In this document: positions 1-7,924 of the stretch, in pieces
Layout of the letters: each line of letters opens with the position of its first letter
Numbering within the stretch: the first letter of the stretch is position 1
NCBI RefSeq assembly: GCF_004402215.1
Contig: NZ_SOEZ01000006.1
Coordinates: 58,536 to 122,535, forward strand
From: Cryobacterium tagatosivorans
GTDB lineage: Bacteria; Actinomycetota; Actinomycetes; Actinomycetales; Microbacteriaceae
Direction: 5' to 3'
Length of the DNA: 64,000 bases
Notes under the pieces: generated by a model
Told to the model about the DNA's origin: nothing
Database searches by the model: none
What the model saw: only the letters and a program-made list of their open reading frames with translations
Translations under genes and position numbers: made by a program

Positions 1-122
1 TCGAGTGCGTTCGCGATGCTGTTCGAGATGAAGTTGGCCTCGAGAGACATCCCTTCCGCGATCTCAATGAAGAGGAACTCGTCGCCGCCCCACGTGTAGC
101 GCGCCTGGGATTGTTGCGTCAT
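1..122 (-). CDS. 5-oxoprolinase subunit B-like carboxyltransferase (PxpB/KipI, AHS1 family), N-terminus only
   Basis: The window edge cuts this gene, leaving about 40 N-terminal residues. They begin MTQQSQARYTWGGDEF and continue with a FIEIAEGMSLEANF segment, the typical opening of allophanate-hydrolase-subunit-1 / PxpB proteins (GGDE, then EIxxxMSLEA). The ATG at 122-120 overlaps the TGA of the biotin carboxylase gene, so the two are translationally coupled. In the family, PxpB works with PxpA and PxpC to open 5-oxoproline; the same fold is half of the carboxyltransferase domain of urea carboxylase. Its partner PxpC should lie just left of the window. The family call is fairly sure, the substrate is not. 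Confidence 0.75.
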   Translation of the reverse strand, partial: MTQQSQARYTWGGDEFLFIEIAEGMSLEANFISNSIANAL

Positions 123-1474
123 GCGGGTACTCCCAACAAGTCGGGTACGGATTCGATGTAAGCGGTGTGGTGGGTGACCTGACGGAAGTCATCGAGTGCG
201 ACGAGCGTGCGCAACAGTCCTGCGGTGGTTTTGACACCCTCGATGCGCGCCTCGCCGAGAACGCGTTCGGCCCGCGAAATCGCCAGGTCGCGGGTGGGCG
301 CCCACACGATGATTTTGCCCAGCAGCGAGTCGTAGAAGGGGGCCACGGCGTTGCCTGCGATGAAGCCGAAGTCGACTCGCACCCCTGGACCACCTGGCAG
401 GTGGAGGGAGGAGATCACTCCAGGACTGGGCATGAAGTTGTTGCTGGGGTCTTCGGCGTTGATTCGGAACTCAAGCGCGTGCCCGGTGAAGGCGACGTCC
501 TCCTGCGAGTAACCCAGCTTCTCACCGGAGGCGATGCGCAGCTGCTCGCGCACGAGGTCGATGCCCGTGATCGCCTCGGTGATGGGGTGCTCGACCTGAA
601 GCCGTGTGTTCATCTCAATGAACGCCACTTCCTCTGTCTCGGGATCGTAGAGGAACTCGACCGTCCCGGCGCCGACGTAGGAGGTCTGACGCGCAAGGTC
701 AACAGACGAGTCCCGCATCAGCTGACGCACATGGTCCGGCAGCCCGGGCGCCGGAGCCTCTTCGAGCACTTTCTGCTGGCGGCGCTGCATGGAGCAGTCG
801 CGGTCACCCAGGTGCACATAGTTTTCCCCGTCACCAAAAATCTGCACCTCAACGTGGCGGGCTTTCGTGACAAAAAGTTCGAAATAGACGTCTGACGAGT
901 TGAATGCGGCGAGCGCCTCCGCCTGCGCGATTCCGACCGTGGAAACGAGGTCGGCGGGGCTTGCGACCAGGCGGATCCCCCGGCCACCACCACCGGCGGA
1001 CGCCTTGACGACCAGCGGGTACCCAATTCCGGCAGCGATGCTGACAATGTCGTCGTCGTCGCGGAGCGCCCCCTCCGTGCCGCGCAGCGTGGGAACGCCG
1101 GCGTCGATCGCCGCTTGGCGGGCCCGGGACTTATCGCCCATGAGTTCGATGGATTCCGGTGACGGGCCGACCCAGGTGATTCCGGCTGCGATGACCTTGC
1201 GGGCGAATGCCGCATTCTCCGAGAGGAAGCCGTAGCCGGGATGCAGCGCGTCGGCGCCACTCTCAATGGCTGCCTTGAGGACGGCGTCCTGGTTTAGATA
1301 GCTGAGGCTGGCAGGCGCCGGTCCAATGACGATGACTTCGTCGGCGAGTTCGGCGGCGTATGACGTCTTGTCGGCCTCGCTGACGACGGCGACGACGACG
1401 ATGCCCATTTCATGGGCGGTGCGGATGATGCGGACCGCGATCTCGCCGCGGTTGGCTACGAGCAGTTTCTTCAT
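119..1474 (-). CDS. accC: biotin carboxylase (AccC-type)
   Basis: This 451-residue protein is full length for a stand-alone biotin carboxylase. It opens MKKLLVANRGEIAVRIIRTA, has the glycine-rich ATP-grasp loop KASAGGGGRG at about 157-166 and the EMNTRLQVEHP motif near 287-297. It uses ATP and bicarbonate to carboxylate biotin on a carrier protein. The neighbours are a small carrier (1509-1745), a LamB/YcsF protein and a PxpB-like carboxyltransferase, so this copy probably serves a dedicated ring-opening carboxylase rather than acetyl-CoA carboxylase. No acyl-CoA carboxyltransferase gene is seen nearby. The symbol reflects the family only. Confidence 0.9.
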   Translation of the reverse strand: MKKLLVANRGEIAVRIIRTAHEMGIVVVAVVSEADKTSYAAELADEVIVIGPAPASLSYLNQDAVLKAAIESGADALHPGYGFLSENAAFARKVIAAGITWVGPSPESIELMGDKSRARQAAIDAGVPTLRGTEGALRDDDDIVSIAAGIGYPLVVKASAGGGGRGIRLVASPADLVSTVGIAQAEALAAFNSSDVYFELFVTKARHVEVQIFGDGENYVHLGDRDCSMQRRQQKVLEEAPAPGLPDHVRQLMRDSSVDLARQTSYVGAGTVEFLYDPETEEVAFIEMNTRLQVEHPITEAITGIDLVREQLRIASGEKLGYSQEDVAFTGHALEFRINAEDPSNNFMPSPGVISSLHLPGGPGVRVDFGFIAGNAVAPFYDSLLGKIIVWAPTRDLAISRAERVLGEARIEGVKTTAGLLRTLVALDDFRQVTHHTAYIESVPDLLGVPA

Positions 1475-1508
1475 GAAGTAATCCCGTGATTAGGGTGCAT
1501 CGTTGGCA

Positions 1509-1745
1509 CTAGTTGGTCACGGCGATGACGTCACCGGGGTTGACCATGCCGAAGTCTTCAATTTCAAACCTCGTGAGGATGCCGGCGGTCTCGGCGCGCA
1601 CCTCGCTGAACTGCTTCATGATCTCGATGAGGCCAATGGTCTGGCCCGCCTCGACGGTGTCACCTTCGTTCACGTAGGGGTCTTTGCCGGGGCCGGGCTT
1701 GCGGTAGAAAATACCGGGCAGCGGGGAGATGATGTTCTCGCTCAT
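1509..1745 (-). CDS. small biotin carboxyl carrier protein
   Basis: At 78 residues this is a minimal biotinyl domain, about half the length of a usual AccB because the Pro/Ala-rich linker is missing. The biotin loop reads EIMKQ (41-45), with Lys44 as the expected biotin acceptor, instead of the common EAMKM. Residues before and after (PLPGIFYRKPGPG, GDTVEAGQTIG, NPGDVIAV) match the lipoyl/biotinyl fold. It lies between the biotin carboxylase and the PxpA-like gene on the same strand and should shuttle carboxy-biotin to the PxpB/PxpC-like carboxyltransferase. The call is secure at family level. Confidence 0.88.
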   Translation of the reverse strand: MSENIISPLPGIFYRKPGPGKDPYVNEGDTVEAGQTIGLIEIMKQFSEVRAETAGILTRFEIEDFGMVNPGDVIAVTN

Positions 1746-1828
1746 GGGCTCTCTTTCATTGGGAGATCTTGGGTGGCACAGACGCGGTCCGCGCTTCGCG
1801 TGCGGTGGGTCCAGGTGGGTTCAGGCAG

Positions 1829-2566
1829 TCAGTCGCGCAGCGCCGCGCGGACTGCCTCCGCGACCTCCGGCGAATTGGGAGTGTCCGAGTGGACACAGAC
1901 GCTGCCGAAGGGAATTTCGAGCAGCGTACCGTCGACCGCGGCAACCGTGCCATTTTCGAGCACGCGACGCACACGTGCTGAGGCTGCTCCGGGGTCGGTG
2001 TGCTCGGGGCGGCGAAGGATGATGAGTCCACCCTCCGGGTTGTAGTCCAGGTCCACATACAGCTCGCCAACAAATTCGACGCCTTCACGCTCGGCCACGC
2101 GCTGGTGCGCGCTGCCGGCGATCCCGAACACGGGCACCCCGTAGGTTTTTGCCACGTTCACGGCGCCCTGCATGAGGGCTTCGTCACGGGCGAGCATGCC
2201 GTAGAGCGAGCCGTGGGGCTTGATGTGGTTGAGGGGCATGTCGTACTTGTCGAGAAACCCAGTGAGAGCGCCGACCTGGTAGCGGATGATGGACTCAACC
2301 TCTTCGGGGTTGAGCTTCATTTCGCGGCGGCCGAAGCCGACCAGGTCGGGCAAGCCAGGGTGCGCACCGACGCGAACGCCGTGCTTCCTGGCCAGGGCCA
2401 CTGTGGCATCCATCGTGTCCGGATCACCGGAGTGGAATCCGCAGGCGACGTTGGCCACGTCGATTAACGCCATGAGGGCCTCGTCGTTGCCGAAGCTGTG
2501 GAGACCGAACGCTTCACCCATGTCGGAATTAATCAGAATTTCTGAACGTCGTTGTGCAGGGAGCAT
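1829..2566 (-). CDS. pxpA: LamB/YcsF family protein (5-oxoprolinase subunit A-like)
   Basis: The 245-residue product has the hallmarks of LamB/YcsF proteins: NSDMGE (13-18), ACGFHSGD (41-48), GAHPGLPD (67-74) and HIKPHGSLY (114-122). The family is related to polysaccharide deacetylases and forms the metal-binding part of the PxpABC 5-oxoprolinase. The fungal LamB relative takes part in lactam use. The ATG at 2566 has no clear ribosome site, but no better start precedes the conserved NSDMGE. It heads the minus-strand set with biotin carboxylase, carrier and PxpB, and is divergent from a PucR regulator. Oxoproline is possible; a different lactam is equally open. Confidence 0.88.
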   Translation of the reverse strand: MLPAQRRSEILINSDMGEAFGLHSFGNDEALMALIDVANVACGFHSGDPDTMDATVALARKHGVRVGAHPGLPDLVGFGRREMKLNPEEVESIIRYQVGALTGFLDKYDMPLNHIKPHGSLYGMLARDEALMQGAVNVAKTYGVPVFGIAGSAHQRVAEREGVEFVGELYVDLDYNPEGGLIILRRPEHTDPGAASARVRRVLENGTVAAVDGTLLEIPFGSVCVHSDTPNSPEVAEAVRAALRD

Positions 2567-2663
2567 AAAGTCACGCTACGCCCGCGCCCCGAGTCGCTCC
2601 CAGTAGGCAATTGCCCTAAGCTTTGAGCAAAATTTGTGCAGGCTTACAAAAAATGAGGTTTTG

Positions 2664-4130
2664 ATGCGCGTTGTTGACCTTCTCCTTGAGCCTTCCCTTC
2701 AACTCCGGCTCCAGACGCCATCATCGAAGGCTCGGCTTGAGCGCGAAGTGAGCGGCTGCTCACCTACCGAACTCATGGATCCAACCCCTTACCTCGATCC
2801 CGACTCGCTCCTGCTCACCAGCGGCATCGGCATGAACTTCAGCGAAGAACGAACCTGGGATGCCTTCGTCGAGCGCCTGGCCGACGTGCCCGTTTCAGCG
2901 ATCGTTTTCGCGACGGGGATGGCCCACCGGGTGCTTCCGCCGGGGCTGGTCACCGCCTGCGCCACGTACGACGTGCCGCTGCTCGAAGTCCCCTCTGTCG
3001 TGCCGCCGCTCCAGGTGGACCGGCATGTCGAAAGTGTCATGCAGGCAGAACGCCTCGTTGTGGTGAACCGTGGCTGGACCCTCGCGGACGAGTGCGCGCG
3101 GCTCGCGAACAAGGGCGCCGAAGTCGTCACCCTGCTCGCCGCAGTCTTCGACACCGTTCAAACTCCGCTCGCGGTTTACGACGCCTACGGGACGGTGATC
3201 GCCCAGTACCCGGAGATCGTGTCCTGGGCACCCGGAATCAGCAAGAAGCCCAGGGCAGGAGTACTCAACATCCCCCTCCCCATGGGGCTCAACAACCCGT
3301 GCCACCTCGCCGTACGGCAACCCGATAATGACACCCCGCTGGCATCACTTCTCGGGCCGGTCGCGTCTATCATCGCGCTGCAGCTCAATCGCTCCGTCGT
3401 CGTCGACGCGAGCCGACATCAGGAAATCAAGCTCCTCGTGACCGTTTGCGAGGCCTGGGAAGAAGCGACCCACACCGACGTCACCAAAGCATTCAACACG
3501 CTCGGGCTCGACCGGCGCTCCGAGACCACCCTCCTCGTCGCCGACATGAGCGGCGAATTCGCGTCCACGTCCTGGCAGCTCCGAGTCGCCTTGCATGACA
3601 CCTTCCACACGGTGCGCGTTACCGAGTTCGACGGCCGGCTGGTCGCCTTTGCGCAGCTGCCGCGGGAAGACTTCGACACGGTCGCCCAGCGACTCCTTCG
3701 GATCCACGCCAGACAGCCGCTCGTGCTTAAAGCACCCACCACAAGCCTCTTCGAGTTGCGGCTCTCGGTCGCTCACGCGCTCGACCTTGTGCGACACATC
3801 GAGCGGCCTCAGCTCGCGCCAGAGCTCGGGCTGAGCGCCGTCGTCACCGCGACCGCGGGCCGTGGGGCGCGTGAAGCCGCGCACAGGTTCCTCGCCCCGC
3901 TGGTCGAACATGACAGCAAACGCTCAAGCCAACTCCTCGACACGCTGAGCACGTATCTGCGCCATAACGCCCAACCGTCCCGAACGTGCGACGCGCTGTT
4001 CATCCACCGCAACACGCTCAACTACCGGCTTCGCCAGATCGAGAACCTGCTCCGAGTGCAGCTTGACACCGTCGACGGCCAGGCCACCAGCCTGTTTGCG
4101 TTGCGCCTCGCGGGCCTCGAGACGCACTAG
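2664..4130 (+). CDS. PucR family transcriptional regulator
   Basis: This 488-residue regulator has an N-terminal PucR-type sensor region (residues 1 to about 130, with MRVVDLLLEPSLQLRLQTP at the start), a middle region, and a C-terminal PucR helix-turn-helix. The last part contains HRNTLNYRLRQIENLL, typical of the HTH_30 domain. The ATG at 2664 is preceded by a GAGG site at 2654-2658; an in-frame TTG 30 bases upstream lacks one. It is divergent from the pxpA-like gene and convergent with the NCS1 permease. PucR members usually control purine, allantoin or related nitrogen use, which fits a cyclic-amide locus. Confidence 0.9.
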   Translation: MRVVDLLLEPSLQLRLQTPSSKARLEREVSGCSPTELMDPTPYLDPDSLLLTSGIGMNFSEERTWDAFVERLADVPVSAIVFATGMAHRVLPPGLVTACATYDVPLLEVPSVVPPLQVDRHVESVMQAERLVVVNRGWTLADECARLANKGAEVVTLLAAVFDTVQTPLAVYDAYGTVIAQYPEIVSWAPGISKKPRAGVLNIPLPMGLNNPCHLAVRQPDNDTPLASLLGPVASIIALQLNRSVVVDASRHQEIKLLVTVCEAWEEATHTDVTKAFNTLGLDRRSETTLLVADMSGEFASTSWQLRVALHDTFHTVRVTEFDGRLVAFAQLPREDFDTVAQRLLRIHARQPLVLKAPTTSLFELRLSVAHALDLVRHIERPQLAPELGLSAVVTATAGRGAREAAHRFLAPLVEHDSKRSSQLLDTLSTYLRHNAQPSRTCDALFIHRNTLNYRLRQIENLLRVQLDTVDGQATSLFALRLAGLETH

Positions 4131-4176
4131 TCAGTAACTCCGCCGACGCGGCCGTCGCGGCACGGGCGGGCGCATG

Positions 4177-4212
4177 AAAAAGGTGGGGGCACCCCGAAGG
4201 GTGCCCCCACCT
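4177..4212 (-). terminator. intrinsic terminator between convergent genes
   Basis: A perfect 14-bp stem (4181-4194 with 4199-4212) has a CGAA tetraloop. On the minus strand it is followed by a short T run (AAAA at 4177-4180 on the plus strand). It sits 20 bases past the permease stop and 50 bases past the PucR gene, so it most likely ends the permease transcript and may also stop the opposing one. Confidence 0.85.
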
Positions 4213-4231
4213 GTGTGAGCCGCGGCGGCGG

Positions 4232-5617
4232 TTACCGCTTGACGCGGAGCGCGGTTCTGGAGGAAGTGCCGTTCCAGAGGAGCGCGTAGACAACCGCAGC
4301 AACAACCGCAGTGGTGATCGGGCCCCAGGTCGCACCCACACCGGCCAGGTCCGGGTTGATCGCCCCGAGCTGGAGCATGAGGATGCCGATGGCTGTGGCC
4401 GCGATCCAGGCGATGAGGCCCGAGTTGTTGAACGAGCGGTAGTGCGCGTCGCCGAGCATGCCATGTTCTTCATTCTTGCCACGGTTCAGCAGAATGTGCG
4501 TCAGCGCGATCGCCACCCACGCCGTGACCAGGACGCCCTGCCACGCCAGCGCGAGCAGGATGTACTGCACGATGGGCAGCAACATGAGCAGGAAGATGAT
4601 CAGCGACGAGATGAGCACCCAGACCAGGTTGGGCAGCTTGACGCGGAAAACGCGCTCCCCGAATGACTTGAGGTTTGCTGCACCGAGGTAATAGTTGGCG
4701 GTGTTGATCCGGGTCTGCGAGACGAAGACGACGATCAGGCCGAGGATGCCCATCATGGAGACGAGACCGCCTGCCACGCCGGTCTCCGAGACCTCCATGC
4801 CGGGAATGGTGAAGGTGAGGAAGATGCCCACGATTGCGCTGAATCCGTAAGCGACGATGTAGAACAGCCAGCCGAAGCTCCAGCGCTGGTGGAACTTGAT
4901 GTCTTTGCGCTTGCCGAGGGCCGCGTAGTCCATGGTGAACATCATCATGATCCACACGCCCATGTAGCCGGCGAAGGTCGCCAGCCAGCCGGGTCCGCCG
5001 ACGGCGAGCGGCACAGCGAGGTCAGCCTGCTGCGTGAGCCAGGTGTCGGTGAATCCGTACTGCACGCCTGCCCAGATAACGGCGGCAATGAGCCCGCCCA
5101 GGTAGATGGGCAGGAGCCATCCGTTGAGCTTGTCGATGAACTTGCGTGCGCCGCCGAGGATCAGCGGCGTGGAGTAGACCACAACAATCAGGTACCACAT
5201 CCACGTCGGGCCGCCGAATGCCGTCTGGAAAGCGTAGGCGACGATGGATCCTTCGAAGACCGCATAGTAGATGGCGACGAGGGCGAAGATAATCGTGGCG
5301 ATGGACGAGCCGGCAGTTCCGAGAATGGTGCGCGAGAACAACGCCACGGTGGTGCGGTTGTTGATCGCGTACTTGGCGAGCACCCGGTTGATCAGACCGT
5401 AGACGAAGATCGTGAGCACGAGGCCGATAACAGCGTTGAGGGTGCCGTAGGCCATCGCCATGGCGGCCCCGATATAGACGAAGAACATCGCGCTGGCGAC
5501 GCCGTACCACGCCATCGAGAGCGAGCCGCGAGTCATCTGATCTTCATCGTTGCCCTCTCTGTAGAGCGCATCCGTGGCCTCAACGGTGTCGTTGCTGCCG
5601 GTCAAATTCAAGTTCAC
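4232..5617 (-). CDS. NCS1 family nucleobase/hydantoin-type permease
   Basis: The 461-residue protein has about twelve hydrophobic segments and the family's N-terminal pattern (GSLSMAWYGVASAMFFVYIG). The NCS1 family (purine-cytosine permease, Mhp1 hydantoin transporter, allantoin permease) takes up cyclic nitrogen compounds with H+ or Na+. The GTG at 5617-5615 is preceded by a GGAGGT ribosome site four bases upstream, so the longer open frame reaching 5788 is not used. The neighbours hyuA/hyuB and two PucR regulators point to a hydantoin or lactam substrate. The cytosine/purine specificity common in automated names is not supported by this context. Confidence 0.87.
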   Translation of the reverse strand: MNLNLTGSNDTVEATDALYREGNDEDQMTRGSLSMAWYGVASAMFFVYIGAAMAMAYGTLNAVIGLVLTIFVYGLINRVLAKYAINNRTTVALFSRTILGTAGSSIATIIFALVAIYYAVFEGSIVAYAFQTAFGGPTWMWYLIVVVYSTPLILGGARKFIDKLNGWLLPIYLGGLIAAVIWAGVQYGFTDTWLTQQADLAVPLAVGGPGWLATFAGYMGVWIMMMFTMDYAALGKRKDIKFHQRWSFGWLFYIVAYGFSAIVGIFLTFTIPGMEVSETGVAGGLVSMMGILGLIVVFVSQTRINTANYYLGAANLKSFGERVFRVKLPNLVWVLISSLIIFLLMLLPIVQYILLALAWQGVLVTAWVAIALTHILLNRGKNEEHGMLGDAHYRSFNNSGLIAWIAATAIGILMLQLGAINPDLAGVGATWGPITTAVVAAVVYALLWNGTSSRTALRVKR

Positions 5618-5842
5618 TGTTACCTCCGATAGTGACAGGCGCGAACGGCCGGAACGTCGTTGTGGGTGGCGCTCGCATGCGGCTGTCGTGTGGTGATGCC
5701 GTGCCTGGGAGCCGAGCGGTGCGCGGCCCCAGCCATTCGTGGTGAGGGAGAGTGTGAGCGCCGCGAGGCTTTCACATTCAGCAATCATGGGTAAATACTG
5801 CAGGTGCTAACAAGTGGGCATGCGCCCGAGGAATATTCGAAT

Positions 5843-5862
5843 TATTGTGCTGTTGCACAATA
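5843..5862. promoter_or_regulatory. candidate regulator operator (perfect inverted repeat)
   Basis: TATTGTGC and GCACAATA are separated by TGTT. The site lies about 225 bases upstream of the permease start and just beyond the hyuB end hairpin. It is AT-rich, unlike its surroundings. A related TTTGTGCA core occurs in front of the first PucR gene near 2633-2640. Binding by one of the local PucR proteins is a guess. Confidence 0.4.
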
Positions 5863-5865
5863 TCT

Positions 5866-5919
5866 GGGCGGGCATCCTGCACCGCGCGTGCCTGCGCATG
5901 CCCGGTCGGATGCCCGCCC
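5866..5919 (-). terminator. hairpin downstream of hyuB
   Basis: A 12-bp perfect stem (GGGCGGGCATCC at 5866-5877 with 5908-5919) encloses a 30-base loop that can fold further. It starts 26 bases after the hyuB stop. No T run follows on the minus strand, so it may stabilise or weakly terminate the transcript. Confidence 0.5.
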
Positions 5920-5944
5920 CAGACCTCCAGGGCGTCTGCTGCGG

Positions 5945-7924
5945 TCAGCCCCAGTGTTGCGCCGACCGCCGTTCCATCAGCGCACGGAACTGATCGGTGG
6001 TCGTGGGAAAGAGCTCGCCCGTGCCCCAGTCGAGGATGACGCCATGGCGGCGGATCACATCGAGCATGTCGATCTCGCCCGACTTGTAGCCTTCTGCGAT
6101 CACCGCGGGGTCGACTTCGAGCCACCCCTGCCGCTGCGCGGAGATTGACTCGCGCTTGGCAGCGGTGGAGGCAAAATCGATTCGGAAGTCATCGAGCTCT
6201 GCATCGAGCTCATCGATCACCACACCGTAGTCCTCGGCAGCGCGACGCAGCGAAACGTAGCCGTCAATGACGTCGTCCAGCACTTCTTCCGCCGGGCGTT
6301 CAAGCGGGTCTCCGTACCCGCCGCCACCGGCGGAGGGGCGGATGAAGGTGTCTCCCGGCTGCAGGGGCACCGACGAGAAGTTTGAGCCGAGGAACTTCTC
6401 GTTGTCAGATCCGCGGTTGAGCCACACACCGTGCGGGATCGAGGGCAGCCCGCCTTCAATGCCCCAGGTGATGGAACGAGCCCGGTCACAGGAGTAGCTC
6501 ATCACCGTGGACTCGGCGTCGGTCAACGTCCCGCCCTTTTCGATGCCGCAGCCACCCCGAAAACGACCGGGGCCACCCGAGTCGACGGCAATCTGATGCA
6601 CCGAGGTGAGCACGGGCGAGAGACGCTCCTGACCTTCGAGCGGCTGCACGGCGAGGCCGGGGCCGAACACTGGTGCGGTCGCCGTCGAGCCGTCTTTGGA
6701 CGCGCGGCCACCCCAGCCGCCAGCCATCCAGTCGTACCACATGAAGTAGGGCTTCTTTTGGCTGCGCGCATCGCGGCCGCCCACGAGCAGGTATTCGAGA
6801 TTGAACGCACACGCCATGGCCCGCTCAGGCATGACCTGGGACCAAATTTCGAAAATGCCGTTCATCAGCTTCTCGTAGGGGCCGGAGCAGAAGCCGGTGA
6901 CCGCGTAGGGCCATCCAGCGTTCACGACGGTGCCCTCGGGCCCGATGTCCGCGGTGACGGCCGCATAGAATCCCGAGTTGAGTGGCACGTCAGGAAAGAA
7001 CGTCTTGGTGCCGGCGTAGATGGCTGAGAACGTTGTGCCATAGCCCGAGTTGAGGAATGTTTCAACAACCGGTGCCGAGCCGGTGAGGTCATAGTGAATG
7101 CCCTCGCCGTCCAGGGTGAGCTTGATCTTGATGGGTACGAGCCCCTCACCCTTTCCGGGATCGGCATCCATGTAGTCGACTGTTTCCCAGGTGCCACGCG
7201 GCAGCGTCTCCAGGCGGCGGCGCACGGTTCGCTCCACGTAGTCCTGTGTCTCCTTGAGCGCGGTCTTCACCGTTGCGGTGCTGTATCGGCCAATGAGGCG
7301 TTGCATTTGTCGCTCGCACACGGCGGTCGCCTCGGACTGGGCGTGCAGGTCGCCCATAGCCTGCGCAGGCGCACGCGTGTTGGAGACGAGCAATTGCGCC
7401 ACATCGTGGAGAAACACGCCCTTGGACCAGACCCGCACCGGAGTTATGCGCAGGCCTTCCCCAAAGTGCTCCTTGGCGTTCACATCGAAGGAACCGGGCA
7501 CGTTGCCACCGATGTCGGCCCAGTGTCCCTTGTTCTGCGCATAGGCGATCACTTCGCCATCGGCAAAGATCGGACGAATAAATGACACGTCGTTGAAGTG
7601 AGTGCCCCCTCGATATGGGTCGTTGATAGCGAAGACGTCGCCGGGGTGAATGTCCGTCCCGAATTCCTCAATCACGGCCTTGCACTGGAAGTGCAGCGTG
7701 CCGACGTGGACGGCGATGTCCCCTGAACCCTGCATCACGGTGTTGCCCTCGGCATCACACAATGCCGAGGAGAAGTCGCGCGAATAGATGACGAAGGAGT
7801 AGCAGGTACGCAGGATCTGTTCGCTCATGAGGTCAACGCTGGTTGCGAAGGCGTTCTTGAGCACCTCGAAAGTGACCGGATCCAGCGTGGTCAGGGGGGC
7901 GGTTGCCGTTGCGGTGTTACCCAT
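5945..7924 (-). CDS. hyuB: hydantoinase B / oxoprolinase family protein (HyuB)
   Basis: The 659-residue product begins MGNTATATAPLTTLDPVTFE, the usual HyuB opening (DPVTFEVLKNA), and has the conserved GDIAVHVGTLHFQ, NDPYRGGTHFNDV and SAGGGGYGDPLERP blocks. With HyuA it forms an ATP-dependent hydantoinase/oxoprolinase. It carries about 90 residues beyond the usual end, including RRHGVILDWGTGELFPTTT, seen in longer members related to acetone-carboxylase-type enzymes. The ATG at 7924 overlaps the end of hyuA by 8 nt; the frame stays open far upstream but that part is shadow. Hydantoin opening is favoured because of the NCS1 permease; carboxylation of a small substrate is the alternative. Confidence 0.9.
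   Translation of the reverse strand: MGNTATATAPLTTLDPVTFEVLKNAFATSVDLMSEQILRTCYSFVIYSRDFSSALCDAEGNTVMQGSGDIAVHVGTLHFQCKAVIEEFGTDIHPGDVFAINDPYRGGTHFNDVSFIRPIFADGEVIAYAQNKGHWADIGGNVPGSFDVNAKEHFGEGLRITPVRVWSKGVFLHDVAQLLVSNTRAPAQAMGDLHAQSEATAVCERQMQRLIGRYSTATVKTALKETQDYVERTVRRRLETLPRGTWETVDYMDADPGKGEGLVPIKIKLTLDGEGIHYDLTGSAPVVETFLNSGYGTTFSAIYAGTKTFFPDVPLNSGFYAAVTADIGPEGTVVNAGWPYAVTGFCSGPYEKLMNGIFEIWSQVMPERAMACAFNLEYLLVGGRDARSQKKPYFMWYDWMAGGWGGRASKDGSTATAPVFGPGLAVQPLEGQERLSPVLTSVHQIAVDSGGPGRFRGGCGIEKGGTLTDAESTVMSYSCDRARSITWGIEGGLPSIPHGVWLNRGSDNEKFLGSNFSSVPLQPGDTFIRPSAGGGGYGDPLERPAEEVLDDVIDGYVSLRRAAEDYGVVIDELDAELDDFRIDFASTAAKRESISAQRQGWLEVDPAVIAEGYKSGEIDMLDVIRRHGVILDWGTGELFPTTTDQFRALMERRSAQHWG

Larger units (their letters stand above)
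5618..5944. promoter_or_regulatory. spacer between hyuB and permease gene with permease promoter region
   Basis: This gap of 327 bases has no credible gene. It holds the permease ribosome site (5621-5628), an 8-4-8 perfect inverted repeat (5843-5862) and a long hairpin past the hyuB stop (5866-5919). The promoter boxes cannot be assigned with confidence. Confidence 0.5.
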
